The notes under the pieces: generated by a model
The model's input: the letters and a program-made list of their open reading frames with translations, nothing else
The model's database searches: none
What the model was told of the DNA's origin: nothing
Shown: in pieces, positions 50,034 to 57,976 of the stretch
Layout: every line of letters starts with the position of its first letter
Position numbering within the stretch: the stretch's first letter is position 1
Assembly (NCBI GenBank): GCA_910585155.1
Contig: CAJUEC010000007.1
Coordinates: 24,253 to 88,252, forward strand
Origin: an uncultured Oscillospiraceae bacterium
GTDB taxonomy: Bacteria > Bacillota > Clostridia > Oscillospirales > Oscillospiraceae
Length of the DNA: 64,000 bases
Direction: 5' to 3'
Made by a program: the position numbers and the translations under genes

Positions 50034-50042
50034 ATAATTTTC

Positions 50043-50071
50043 TTGCAATTGATCCGGCCCCGTGATACAAT
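50043..50071 (+). promoter_or_regulatory. Promoter of the GNAT gene
   Basis: TTGCAA (50043-50048), 17-base spacer, TACAAT (50066-50071). Divergent from the polymerase promoter; the LexA-like box is only 10 bases upstream and might influence both. Confidence 0.72.
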
Positions 50072-50123
50072 GCTGACAGGCTGGCCGGCCAAACAAAACA
50101 ATTAGAAGATAAGGGGGCTCACC

Positions 50124-50699
50124 ATGAATCTTTACGAAACCTGCCCGACCCTGGAGAATGACCGTTTTTTGCTGCGCCCGGTGGAGGACAAAGACTGCGC
50201 CCACCTGCTGGAAGTGTACAGCGACAAAAACGCCCTTCCCTTTTTTAACAGCGACAATTGCGATGGGGACAACTTTTACTATGATACGCCGGAGCGGATG
50301 GAGGCCGCCCTTCGGTTCTGGAGGCAGTCCTATAAAAACGGCTGGTTCATCCGGTGGGCCATCGTGGACCGGGCCGCAGCAAGGGCGGTGGGCACCGTCG
50401 AGGCGTGCCAGCGGGTATCCGAACCCGGCGACCCGTTCAACGGTGCGGGGATCCTGCGCATGGACGTGAAAAGCGGCTATGAGGCGGAGGACGTTTTGAC
50501 ACAGGTGGGCGGGCTCATCCTCCCCGCGATTTTTGAGGGGTTTGGCTGCGGCATCGTCATCACCAAGGCGCCTATCTACGCCGTGGAGCGCATTCGGGCC
50601 CTTCAGCGCCTCGGCTTTGCCAAATCGGAGCATTTTCTGACCGGCAAGACGGGGTATGCCTACGACGGGTATTGGACCCTGGAGCGCCCTCACAAGTGA
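50124..50699 (+). CDS. GNAT acetyltransferase, RimJ/RimL-like
   Basis: Acetyl-CoA-dependent N-acetyltransferase of 191 residues. LENDRFLLRPVEDKDCAHLLEVY at the start and IRALQRLGFAKSEHF near the end are typical of the RimJ/RimL subfamily; the acetyl-CoA loop region is diverged (MDVKSGYEAEDVLTQVGGL). It may modify a ribosomal protein N-terminus or a small amine; the target is unknown. Confidence 0.82.
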   Translation: MNLYETCPTLENDRFLLRPVEDKDCAHLLEVYSDKNALPFFNSDNCDGDNFYYDTPERMEAALRFWRQSYKNGWFIRWAIVDRAAARAVGTVEACQRVSEPGDPFNGAGILRMDVKSGYEAEDVLTQVGGLILPAIFEGFGCGIVITKAPIYAVERIRALQRLGFAKSEHFLTGKTGYAYDGYWTLERPHK

Positions 50700-50736
50700 T
50701 TGAGCGGGCCTCCCCGAAAGCGGGGGCCCCACAGCA

Positions 50737-50773
50737 GCCGGGCGGCCCCCGCACCTGCGGGGGCCGCCCGATG
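50737..50773. terminator. GC-rich hairpin between convergent genes
   Basis: Stem CGGGCGGCCCCCGCA / TGCGGGGGCCGCCCG with a short CC loop. A first smaller inverted pair lies just upstream at 50707-50730. No T tract. Confidence 0.6.
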
Positions 50774-50775
50774 GC

Positions 50776-51816
50776 TCAGCCGATGAACTGCACGCTGTTC
50801 ACGCACACGAAATACAGCCGGTTGTTGGTCTCGTTGGCCAGCACCAGCACGTTGCCCACGGCGCCCAGCAGCTGCACATTGCGCAGCACCAGCAGGCCCG
50901 TGGTCAGGGACACCCGGCGGCTCAGGTTGTTCTGGGCCAGGGTGGACAGCAGCCCGGCGGCGCAGCAGCAGTCCCGGCCGTCGCAGGCGCAGGAGCAGCC
51001 GGCCTGGCCGCAGGGGGAGCCCACGGGGCTCAGCCGCTGGGCCAGCAGGGCGCGGACGCACCGGAAGTTCCGGGCGGCCGCCTCCTCGGCGGTGAGGTCG
51101 CCCTCGGCGCAGGCCTCCGCGCCCTGGATGACCACCGCGTCCAGCTGGCACAGGTTCACCTGGGCGGCGGTGAAATCGCAGCCCTTCCTGGCGGCTGTGT
51201 ACAGCTCGGCGTCGATGTCCAGCAGGTCGTAGCTGCACGGGGCGAACCGCCGGAAGCTGCCCGCCAGCTTCCCCAGGTTGTCGGAGGCCCCGCCTGCGCA
51301 GGACGGCGTGGGCGGATGCGGCCTGCGGGCGGGGGCGGCGTCATCCCCGGCGCCCTCCGCCTGGGGCTCGGCGCTGGCGGCGTGGGGCTTTCCGCCGCCT
51401 GTCAGGGGGGCCCCGGCGGTGTAGGTATCGCTGATGAACGCCGCGGCATCGAAGTCCAGCAGGCTGGAGATCCGCTCGTCGCACAGCAGGCCCAGCGCCG
51501 CCCGGAAGCTCTGCTTGCAGCAGCAGCCCTCCTCCACCTGGGGGGGCTGGGGCGTGGGCGGCGGGGCTGGACGGCAGCAGCAGATCATCTGCCGGCAGTA
51601 CTCCGGCCCCTGTCCGCAGCCGCCGTCCAGGCAGCCGGACTCCATGGCGGGCGCGGCCCCGCAGCCGCAGTCCGCCGGGGGCGCGGAGGGGACGCAGCCA
51701 CAGCCGGACCCGGGGGCCTGCGGCTGGGGACCGGGGCGGCGGCAGGCCCCGGCGGTGAACTCCTCCGCGGACATGGCATAGCCCGAGGAGGGTCCGTTCA
51801 CATAGAATTGACTCAT
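50776..51816 (-). CDS. Cysteine-rich protein of unknown function
   Basis: 345 residues with about 29 cysteines. The N-terminal third is Pro/Gly/Cys-rich with clusters (GCGCVPS, DCGCGAA, MICCCRP, GCCCKQS), a linker rich in Ala/Pro follows, and a more ordered middle (about 195-260, LLDIDAELYTAARKGCDFTAAQVNLCQLDAVVIQ) precedes a second cluster CGQAGCSCACDGRDCCC. The end is hydrophobic and globular (LLVLRNVQLLGAVGNVLVLANETNNRLYFVCV). No signal peptide. I do not recognise the family; a coat-like structural or metal-binding protein is possible. Start at 51816 (MSQFYVNGPSSGY) follows AAAGGAG. Confidence 0.75.
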   Translation of the reverse strand: MSQFYVNGPSSGYAMSAEEFTAGACRRPGPQPQAPGSGCGCVPSAPPADCGCGAAPAMESGCLDGGCGQGPEYCRQMICCCRPAPPPTPQPPQVEEGCCCKQSFRAALGLLCDERISSLLDFDAAAFISDTYTAGAPLTGGGKPHAASAEPQAEGAGDDAAPARRPHPPTPSCAGGASDNLGKLAGSFRRFAPCSYDLLDIDAELYTAARKGCDFTAAQVNLCQLDAVVIQGAEACAEGDLTAEEAAARNFRCVRALLAQRLSPVGSPCGQAGCSCACDGRDCCCAAGLLSTLAQNNLSRRVSLTTGLLVLRNVQLLGAVGNVLVLANETNNRLYFVCVNSVQFIG

Positions 51817-52032
51817 GAGTACGCTCCTTTCATGGGCCCCCATCCCAGGCGCGGGTGCCCCCGAAGGCGGCCGGGGCCAGGGCCTTGCCGTTGGCTCTCC
51901 CGCAGTGTGGAGTGCCCGTCTGGGTGCACTCCAGTCTATGCCCCCGTCCGCGCCGCCGCCACTGGGGCGGCGGGCCGCCCCCCGGGGCGCGCGGATAAAA
52001 AATCCAAAGTTTCATTTATCTTGAGAAGATGG

Positions 52033-52061
52033 TTGACATACACCACAAGATATAGTACTAT
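52033..52061 (+). promoter_or_regulatory. nrdD promoter with NrdR-box-like sequence
   Basis: TTGACA (52033-52038), 17-base spacer, TACTAT (52056-52061). CCACAAGATATAGTAC (52043-52058) matches most positions of the NrdR box pattern acaCwAtATaTwGtgt and lies between and over the promoter boxes. Only one box is clear; NrdR usually uses two. Confidence 0.65.
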
Positions 52062-52132
52062 AGTGGAGCGCCCTTCCATACCACATGTGGGGGTGCGCCG
52101 CCAAAGATATCGCCAGGAGGGAGACCCGACCC

Positions 52133-54259
52133 ATGAAAGTCATCAAGAGAGACGACTCCATTGTGGAGTTTGACCGCGCGAAAATCGTAGCCGCCATCCA
52201 GAAGGCCAACCAGGCGGTGGACGAGCCCTACCGCATCGACGAGGGCTCCATCGACGCCATCGCCGACGCCGTGGCCGCCACCCGCGGCCGCAAGCGCCTG
52301 CTGGTGGAGGACATCCAGGACATGGTGGAGACCAAGCTCATGGCCGCCGGCAAGTATGAGCTGGCCAAGGCCTACATCATCTACCGCTACACCCGGGCGC
52401 TGGTGCGCAAGGCCAACACCACCGACGAGTCCATTCTCTCTCTCATCCGCAACGACAACAAGGAGCTGGCGGAGGAGAACGCCAACAAGAACACCGCCAT
52501 CGCCTCCACCCAGCGGGACTACATCGCCGGCGAGGTGAGCCGGGACCTGACCCGCCGCATCCTCCTGCCCGAGCACATCTCCAAGGCCCACGACGAGGGC
52601 GTGTTCCACTTCCACGACGCGGACTACTTCGTCCAGCACATCTTCAACTGCTGCCTGGTGAACATCGGGGACATGCTGGACAACGGCACCATGATCAACG
52701 GCAAGCTCATCGAGTCCCCCAAGAGCTTCCAGGTGGCCTGCACCGTGGTCACCCAGATCATCTCCTGCGTGGCCTCCAACCAGTACGGCGGGCAGAGCGT
52801 GGAGGTGAGCCACCTGGGCAAATACCTGCGGATGACCTATGAGAAGTACATCCGCAAAACCCGGGAGACCGCCCCGGAGCTGGACGGCGCCACCATCGAG
52901 AAGCTGGCCGCCGCCCGCACCCGGGACGAGCTGAAGAGCGGCGTGCAGACCATCCAGTACCAGATCAATACCCTGATGACCACCAACGGCCAGTCCCCCT
53001 TCGTCACCCTGTTCCTGTGCCTGCGGGAGGGCGACCCCTATATCAAGGAGAACGCCGCCATCATCCAGGAGATCCTCTCCCAGCGGCTGGAGGGCATCAA
53101 GAACGAGAAGGGGGTGTACATCACCCCCGCCTTCCCCAAGCTGGTGTACGTGCTGGACGAGTGCAACAACCTCACCGGCGGGGAGTACGACTACCTCACC
53201 GAGCTGGCCGTCAAGTGCTCCGCCAAGCGGATGTACCCCGACTACATCTCCGCCAAGAAGATGCGGGAGCACTACGAGGGCAACGTGTTTTCCCCCATGG
53301 GCTGCCGGTCCTTCCTCTCCCCCTGGAAGGACGGGGACGGCAATTACAAGTTCGAGGGCCGGTTCAACCAGGGCGTGGTGTCCCTGAACCTGCCCCAGAT
53401 CGGCATCCTCTCCGGCCAGGACGAGGACAAGTTCTGGTCCCTGCTGGAGGAGCGGCTCCAGCTGTGCTTCGAGGCCCTGATGTGCCGCCACAACGCCCTG
53501 AAGGGCGTGCGCTCCGACGTGTCCCCCATCCACTGGCAGTACGGCGCGGTGGCCCGGCTGGAAAAGGGTGAGACCATTGACAAGCTGCTCTACGGCGGGT
53601 ACTCCTCCATCTCCCTGGGCTATATCGGGCTGTACGAGGTGACCAAGCTGGTGAAGGGCTGCTCCCAGACCGAGCCCGAGGGGGAGGACTTCGCCCTGCG
53701 CCTCATGAAGCGCCTGCGGGCCGCCACCGACCAGTGGCGCCGGGAGACCAACATCGGCTTCGCCCTGTACGGCACCCCGGCGGAGAGCCTGTGCTACCGC
53801 TTCGCCCGCATCGACAAGGAGCGGTTTGGCACCATACCCGACGTAACCGACAAGGGATATTATACCAACAGCTATCACGTGGACGTGCGGGAGGACATCG
53901 ACGCCTTCACCAAGTTTACCTTTGAGAGCCAGTTCCAGAAGATCTCCAGCGGCGGGTGCATCTCCTATGTGGAGATTCCCAACATGCGCCACAACCTGGA
54001 CGCCCTGCGGGACGTGGTGCGGTTCATCTATGACAACATCCAGTACGCCGAGTTCAACACCAAGAGCGACTACTGCCAGGTGTGCGGCTACGACGGGGAG
54101 ATCATCGTCAACGAGGACAACGAGTGGGAGTGCCCCGTGTGCCACAACAAGGACCACGCCAAGATGAACGTCACCCGCCGCACCTGCGGCTATCTGGGGG
54201 AGAACTTCTGGAACGAGGGCAAGACCCGCGAAATCGCCTCCCGGGTCCTGCATCTGTGA
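52133..54259 (+). CDS. nrdD: Anaerobic (class III) ribonucleoside-triphosphate reductase
   Basis: Glycyl-radical enzyme making dNTPs without oxygen, 708 residues. An ATP-cone domain covers about 1-95 (MKVIKRDDSIVEFDRAKIVA). HFHDADYF, NCCLVNIGDML and QYGGQSVEVSHLG mark the catalytic barrel. A zinc site is CQVCGYDG followed by CPVCHNKDH, and the radical glycine is G686 in RRTCGYLGEN. Start set by AGGAGGGAG. The activase nrdG follows after a small ORF and a terminator. Confidence 0.96.
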   Translation: MKVIKRDDSIVEFDRAKIVAAIQKANQAVDEPYRIDEGSIDAIADAVAATRGRKRLLVEDIQDMVETKLMAAGKYELAKAYIIYRYTRALVRKANTTDESILSLIRNDNKELAEENANKNTAIASTQRDYIAGEVSRDLTRRILLPEHISKAHDEGVFHFHDADYFVQHIFNCCLVNIGDMLDNGTMINGKLIESPKSFQVACTVVTQIISCVASNQYGGQSVEVSHLGKYLRMTYEKYIRKTRETAPELDGATIEKLAAARTRDELKSGVQTIQYQINTLMTTNGQSPFVTLFLCLREGDPYIKENAAIIQEILSQRLEGIKNEKGVYITPAFPKLVYVLDECNNLTGGEYDYLTELAVKCSAKRMYPDYISAKKMREHYEGNVFSPMGCRSFLSPWKDGDGNYKFEGRFNQGVVSLNLPQIGILSGQDEDKFWSLLEERLQLCFEALMCRHNALKGVRSDVSPIHWQYGAVARLEKGETIDKLLYGGYSSISLGYIGLYEVTKLVKGCSQTEPEGEDFALRLMKRLRAATDQWRRETNIGFALYGTPAESLCYRFARIDKERFGTIPDVTDKGYYTNSYHVDVREDIDAFTKFTFESQFQKISSGGCISYVEIPNMRHNLDALRDVVRFIYDNIQYAEFNTKSDYCQVCGYDGEIIVNEDNEWECPVCHNKDHAKMNVTRRTCGYLGENFWNEGKTREIASRVLHL

Positions 54260-54291
54260 TTGGAACCAATAGACTATAGGAGTTAGATCAA

Positions 54292-54453
54292 ATGGAGAGG
54301 ATATTAGTTGGGATAGCTGTAGTTTTATTAGGGATTGCATTTATCCTCTTAGGTGATGTCTCAGGTGATGCTATTATGGCTCTGATTGGAGCGTTTGTTT
54401 CGCTAATTGGTGCGTTTTACGCCATATCATGGCGTTACGATAATAAGAAATAA
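54292..54453 (+). CDS. Small AT-rich membrane peptide gene between nrdD and nrdG
   Basis: 53 residues, MERILVGIAVVLLGIAFILL... ending WRYDNKK, with two hydrophobic segments (about 4-20 and 27-46). A ribosome site TAGGAG lies 8 bases upstream. Base composition (roughly 40% G+C) and codons such as TTA and ATA are unlike the neighbours, suggesting recent acquisition. It is followed directly by a terminator, so it would end the nrdD transcript. Not recognised. Confidence 0.65.
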   Translation: MERILVGIAVVLLGIAFILLGDVSGDAIMALIGAFVSLIGAFYAISWRYDNKK

Positions 54454-54455
54454 TG

Positions 54456-54487
54456 GGGGGGCGGCCGTCCGGCCGCCCCGCTTTTTT
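54456..54487 (+). terminator. Terminator between nrdD block and nrdG
   Basis: Stem GGGGCGGCC / GGCCGCCCC followed by GCTTTTTTG; nrdG may depend on read-through or a promoter not seen. Confidence 0.82.
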
Positions 54488-54504
54488 GACAAAGGAGTTT
54501 TTTT

Positions 54505-55050
54505 GTGAATTACGCTGCCATCAAGTGGGCCGACGTGGCCAACGGCCCCGGCGTGCGGGTGTCCCTGTTCGTGTCGGGCTGCACCCACCACTGTCCCGGG
54601 TGCTTCAACCCGGAGGCCCAGGACTTCGCCTACGGCCAGCCCTTCACCGCCGCGGAGGAGGAGCGGATTCTGGCCGCCCTCTCCCCCGCCCACATCAAGG
54701 GGCTGTCCCTGCTGGGGGGGGAGCCCCTGGAGCCGGACAACCAGCGGGCGCTGCTCCCGTTTCTCCGCCGGGTGAAGGAGCGCTTCCCGGACAAGGAGAT
54801 CTGGTGCTACTCCGGCTACACCCTGGAGGAGCTGTGGGGGGACGGCCGGGCCCGGTGCGAGGCCACCGGCGCGCTGCTGTCCCACCTGGACGTTCTGGTG
54901 GACGGCCCCTTTGTGGAGGCTCAAAAGGATTTGAACCTGCGCTTCCGGGGGTCCGCCAACCAGCGGATTCTCAACGTCCCCGCCAGCGTCGCCGCCCGCG
55001 CCCCCGTCCTCTGGGACGGGGAGATGACCATACAAGCGATCACTGTATAA
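54505..55050 (+). CDS. nrdG: Anaerobic ribonucleotide reductase-activating protein (radical SAM)
   Basis: Generates the glycyl radical on NrdD using S-adenosylmethionine and a [4Fe-4S] cluster. The 181-residue protein has the cluster motif CTHHCPGC (C at about 26, 30 and 33), the SAM loop GLSLLGGEPLEP and PDKEIWCYSGYTLEEL. The start is GTG at 54505, 7 bases after AAAGGAG. It follows nrdD in the typical order. dut follows after 12 bases. Confidence 0.95.
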   Translation: MNYAAIKWADVANGPGVRVSLFVSGCTHHCPGCFNPEAQDFAYGQPFTAAEEERILAALSPAHIKGLSLLGGEPLEPDNQRALLPFLRRVKERFPDKEIWCYSGYTLEELWGDGRARCEATGALLSHLDVLVDGPFVEAQKDLNLRFRGSANQRILNVPASVAARAPVLWDGEMTIQAITV

Positions 55051-55062
55051 GGAGGCTGCACT

Positions 55063-55506
55063 ATGACTGCGCCTGTTTCCGTCAAGCTGCTGGACCCCCG
55101 GGCCAAGCTGCCCGCCTATGGCTCCGCCGACGCCGCCGGGGCGGACCTGTACGCCCTCACCGACGGGCCGGTGACGGTGGCCCCCGGCCAGACCGTCCTC
55201 ATCCCCACCGGGCTCTCCCTGGCCATCCCCCAGGGGTATGTGGGCCTGGTGTACGCCCGCTCGGGGCTGGCCACCAAGCAGGGCCTGGCCCCCGCCAACA
55301 AGGTGGGGGTCATCGACGCGGACTACCGGGGGGAGCTGATGGTGTCCCTCCACAACCACAGCGGCGAGGCCCGGGTGGTGGAGGAGGGCGACCGCGTCGC
55401 CCAGCTGGTGATTGTCCCCTATCTCACCGCCCGGTTTCTGCCCACGGACCAGCTGGACGGCACCGCCCGGGGCGCGGGCGGCTTCGGCTCCACCGGGAGC
55501 CGGTAG
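55063..55506 (+). CDS. dut: Deoxyuridine 5'-triphosphate nucleotidohydrolase (trimeric dUTPase)
   Basis: Converts dUTP to dUMP, preventing uracil in DNA and feeding dTMP synthesis. All five motifs are present in 147 residues: SADAAGADLYA, GYVGLVYARSGLATKQG, GVIDADYRGELMVSL, EEGDRVAQLVIVP and the C-terminal RGAGGFGSTG. The start follows AAGGAGG. Placement after nrdD-nrdG makes a dNTP supply group. Confidence 0.95.
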   Translation: MTAPVSVKLLDPRAKLPAYGSADAAGADLYALTDGPVTVAPGQTVLIPTGLSLAIPQGYVGLVYARSGLATKQGLAPANKVGVIDADYRGELMVSLHNHSGEARVVEEGDRVAQLVIVPYLTARFLPTDQLDGTARGAGGFGSTGSR

Positions 55507-55530
55507 CGGGGCCGCCCACCGTCAATATGG

Positions 55531-55570
55531 CAAAAAACCGCCCCGGCGCCTGCGCGCCGGGGCGGTTTCC
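55531..55570. terminator. Bidirectional terminator between dut and the repeat-helix protein gene
   Basis: Stem ACCGCCCCGGCGC / GCGCCGGGGCGGT; on the reverse strand it ends in TTTTTTG, and on the forward strand in TTTCCC. It is strongest for the reverse-strand gene. Confidence 0.8.
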
Positions 55571-55577
55571 CTTCCTG

Positions 55578-56051
55578 TCACTCCTGGGGCTTATCCTCAT
55601 CCTGCTCACAGCAGCAGGGCCCCTCGTCCTTCTCCTCGCCGCCGCAGCAGCAGGAGGGCTCCTCGCAGACCGGCTCCGGCTCCACCTCGCCGTCGCTGAG
55701 CTGGCCCGCCGCCTTGATGTCGGCGATGCGCTCGTTGTTGTAGGAAATCCGGGCCAGGGAGTCGGTGATGCGCTGGCAGGCATCGGCGTAGGCCGCCTCG
55801 GGGGCGGAGCCCCGCTCAGCGTAGTACAGCTTGCCCAGCTCGGAGTAGGCCTTGCGGATGGCCTCCTGCTCGGCGGAGTTGTTCACCTTCAGCTTGCCAA
55901 TCTCGGTGATCTCCTTGGCCTTGGCCGCGCCGGTGTCCGCCAGCTCCTTGGCCTTGGCCACGCCGGTCTCGGTCAGCTCCTTTACCCGGGTCACGCCGGT
56001 CTGGGCCGCGACCACCGCTTTGTCCTTCAGGCTCTCAAAATCAATGCTCAT
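55578..56051 (-). CDS. Helical-repeat protein with cysteine-rich tail, unknown function
   Basis: 157 residues. The first half has three 11-residue-type repeats (TGVTRVKELTE, TGVAKAKELAD, TGAAKAKEITE) predicted as an amphipathic helix, and a second helical region (about 58-115). The acidic tail holds CEEPSCCCGG and GPCCCEQDE, eight cysteines in all. No signal peptide. Possibly a membrane-surface or metal-binding protein. It has its own promoter and terminator. Not recognised. Confidence 0.78.
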   Translation of the reverse strand: MSIDFESLKDKAVVAAQTGVTRVKELTETGVAKAKELADTGAAKAKEITEIGKLKVNNSAEQEAIRKAYSELGKLYYAERGSAPEAAYADACQRITDSLARISYNNERIADIKAAGQLSDGEVEPEPVCEEPSCCCGGEEKDEGPCCCEQDEDKPQE

Positions 56052-56125
56052 GGGTACTACCTCCTGATTCGTATTTCGTGGGCCGCCCAGCGGCGCTGTC
56101 CCGCCGCTTTATATCCACTGGTGCT

Positions 56126-56154
56126 ATTTTATGTCAGGACGGCCCAAAATGCAA
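56126..56154 (-). promoter_or_regulatory. Promoter of the helical-repeat protein gene
   Basis: Reverse strand TTGCAT (56149-56154), 17-base spacer, TAAAAT (56126-56131). Confidence 0.7.
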
Positions 56155-56204
56155 GGCCCTTTCCCCATTGTTTAGAAAGGTTTAAGATTTTGTCAAGAGT
56201 TCCG

Positions 56205-57176
56205 TCATCTTTCGGCTCCATCCCCCTGCTCGTCCAGCACCTCCCGGATGAGGTAGCGGGGCCTGCCCTTGCTCTCCAGGTACAGCTTGCCCAGGTATTC
56301 CCCGATGACCCCCAGGGACAGCAGGATCAGCCCCCCGATGAACCACACCGAGCAGGCCAGACTGGCCCAGCCCGCCACGGTGTTCCCGGTGGCCCAGCGG
56401 ACCACGTTGTAGGCGATCATCACCAGCGAGACGAAAAACACCAGAAAGCCCAGCCCGGTGATCATCCGCAGGGGCCGCACCGACAGGGAGGTGACCCCCT
56501 CCAGGGCAAAGGCCAGCATTTTTTTCAGGGGATATTTGCTCTCCCCGGCGAACCGCTCCCCCCGCTCATACTCCACCGTGTCCGTGGGGTAGCCGATCAT
56601 GGGCACGATGCCCCGGAGGAACAGGTTGACCTCCTTAAACTGGCTGAGCCCCTCCAGCGCCCGGCGGGACATGAGGCGGTAGTCGGCGTGGTTGAACACC
56701 GTCTCCGCCCCCAGCAGGTCCATCATGCGGTAGAAGGCCTCGGCGGTGGTGCGCTTGAAAAAGGTGTCGGTTTTCCGGGAGGAGCGCACGCCGTACACGA
56801 TGTCCGCCCCCGCCAAATACTTGTCCACCATGGCGTCGACGGCGTCCACGTCGTCCTGGAGGTCGGCGTCCATGGAGATGACCATGTCCGCCTTGTCCTT
56901 CGCCGCCATCAGCCCCGCCAGCAGGGCGTTCTGGTGCCCCCGGTTCCGGGACAGGTCCGCCCCGCACAGCAGGGGGTTCTCCCCGTGGAGCCGGGAGATC
57001 ACCTGCCAGGTCCCGTCCCTGGAGCCGTCGTTGACAAACAGCACCCGGCTGCGGGGGCTGATCCTTCCGGCGTTCATTAGGCTTTTCAGCTTGTCCCCCA
57101 GCCGCCGGGCGGTCTCGGGGAGGACCTCCTCCTCGTTGTAGCAGGGGACCACAATGTAAAGGGTATTGCCGCGCAT
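56205..57176 (-). CDS. Family 2 glycosyltransferase (GtrB/CsbB-like), second copy
   Basis: 323 residues: GT-A domain with YIVVPCYNEEE, FVNDGSRDGTW, metal-binding MDADLQDDVD and RLMSRRALEG, then two membrane helices (about 235-262 and 272-297). It should load a sugar on polyprenyl phosphate, like the enzyme at 10626, but has no YfhO-type partner beside it. AGGAGG precedes the start at 57176. Single gene with its own promoter. Confidence 0.9.
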   Translation of the reverse strand: MRGNTLYIVVPCYNEEEVLPETARRLGDKLKSLMNAGRISPRSRVLFVNDGSRDGTWQVISRLHGENPLLCGADLSRNRGHQNALLAGLMAAKDKADMVISMDADLQDDVDAVDAMVDKYLAGADIVYGVRSSRKTDTFFKRTTAEAFYRMMDLLGAETVFNHADYRLMSRRALEGLSQFKEVNLFLRGIVPMIGYPTDTVEYERGERFAGESKYPLKKMLAFALEGVTSLSVRPLRMITGLGFLVFFVSLVMIAYNVVRWATGNTVAGWASLACSVWFIGGLILLSLGVIGEYLGKLYLESKGRPRYLIREVLDEQGDGAER

Positions 57177-57223
57177 GGCTTGACCTCCTAAACTCCTTTG
57201 GCATCTGCTGGCAATTTTTTATT

Positions 57224-57252
57224 ATCATACCAAAAAAGCATCCACGCGTCAA
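57224..57252 (-). promoter_or_regulatory. Promoter of the second GT2 gene
   Basis: Reverse strand TTGACG (57247-57252), 17-base spacer ending TGG, TATGAT (57224-57229). The -35 box overlaps a hairpin (57250-57279) that follows the upstream glycosylase gene. Confidence 0.72.
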
Positions 57253-57286
57253 GGCCGCGCCCATGCGGGCGCGGCCTTGGGGCCCC

Positions 57287-57898
57287 TCACAGATAAAACC
57301 GCCAGGGAAAGTGGACGGCCTCTTCGGCGTAGTCGATGCCGATGCGCTTGCCCGCCTTGATGTCCAGAGGCTGCCGGTCCCCCTCCGGCGCGGGCAGGCC
57401 CAGCTCTGCCAGGCTCCCGCAGACAAACAGCTCCTCCGACCCGTGGGGCAGGCCGTTGAGGGCGCGGCTGATGTTCATCCCGGCGCACACCTTGCCGGGG
57501 CCGTTGAGGAAGTTTTTCCGCTGGTAGGCGGTGGTGTCCTCCCACTTGCAATGAAAGCGGTTTTCTGCTATGATATCCTGGTTATACCTGGGGGACAGTC
57601 CCCGTATGAGCACCGCCGCCGGCTCCCCCTCTGGCTCGGTGACGAAGTTGAGGCAGCAGTGCATTCCATAGATCAGGTAGACATAGGCCGTCCCCGGCGG
57701 GGCGAAGAGGGTGCGGGTCCGCTCCGTTTTCCGGTAGTTGTAGGCGTGGCACGCCTTGTCCATCCGGCCCACGTAGGCCTCCGTCTCGGTGATCCGGGCG
57801 GCCAGGGTGATCCCGCCGTACCGCCGCACCAGGTACTTCCCCACCAGGGACCGGGCCGCCTCCACCGTGTCGCCGCCGAAAAATGTCTGAGGGAGCAT
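57287..57898 (-). CDS. Alkyladenine/3-methyladenine DNA glycosylase (MPG/AAG family)
   Basis: Base-excision repair glycosylase of 203 residues. Features: ARSLVGKYLVRRYGG, the catalytic-Glu segment ITETEAYVGRMDKACHAY, YVYLIYGMHCCLNFVTE with the intercalating-region Tyr/His, AAVLIRGLSP and LNGPGKVCAGMNI. The start at 57898 (MLPQTFFGG) follows GGTGGAGGG. A possible promoter TTTTCA-N17-TATTCT lies 25-55 bases upstream. Divergent from the EamA gene. Confidence 0.93.
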   Translation of the reverse strand: MLPQTFFGGDTVEAARSLVGKYLVRRYGGITLAARITETEAYVGRMDKACHAYNYRKTERTRTLFAPPGTAYVYLIYGMHCCLNFVTEPEGEPAAVLIRGLSPRYNQDIIAENRFHCKWEDTTAYQRKNFLNGPGKVCAGMNISRALNGLPHGSEELFVCGSLAELGLPAPEGDRQPLDIKAGKRIGIDYAEEAVHFPWRFYL

Positions 57899-57976
57899 CC
57901 CTCCACCCCTTTCCTGTCTGTCTGCCAACAGAATACCACATTTTTTCATGTTTGAAAACCTGGAGCTGAATATATT

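Noticed and set aside
52058..54340. 760-residue open frame antisense to nrdD
   Set aside because: Composition is Gly/Val/Leu/His-rich as in other antisense shadows, with no ribosome site or recognisable motif.
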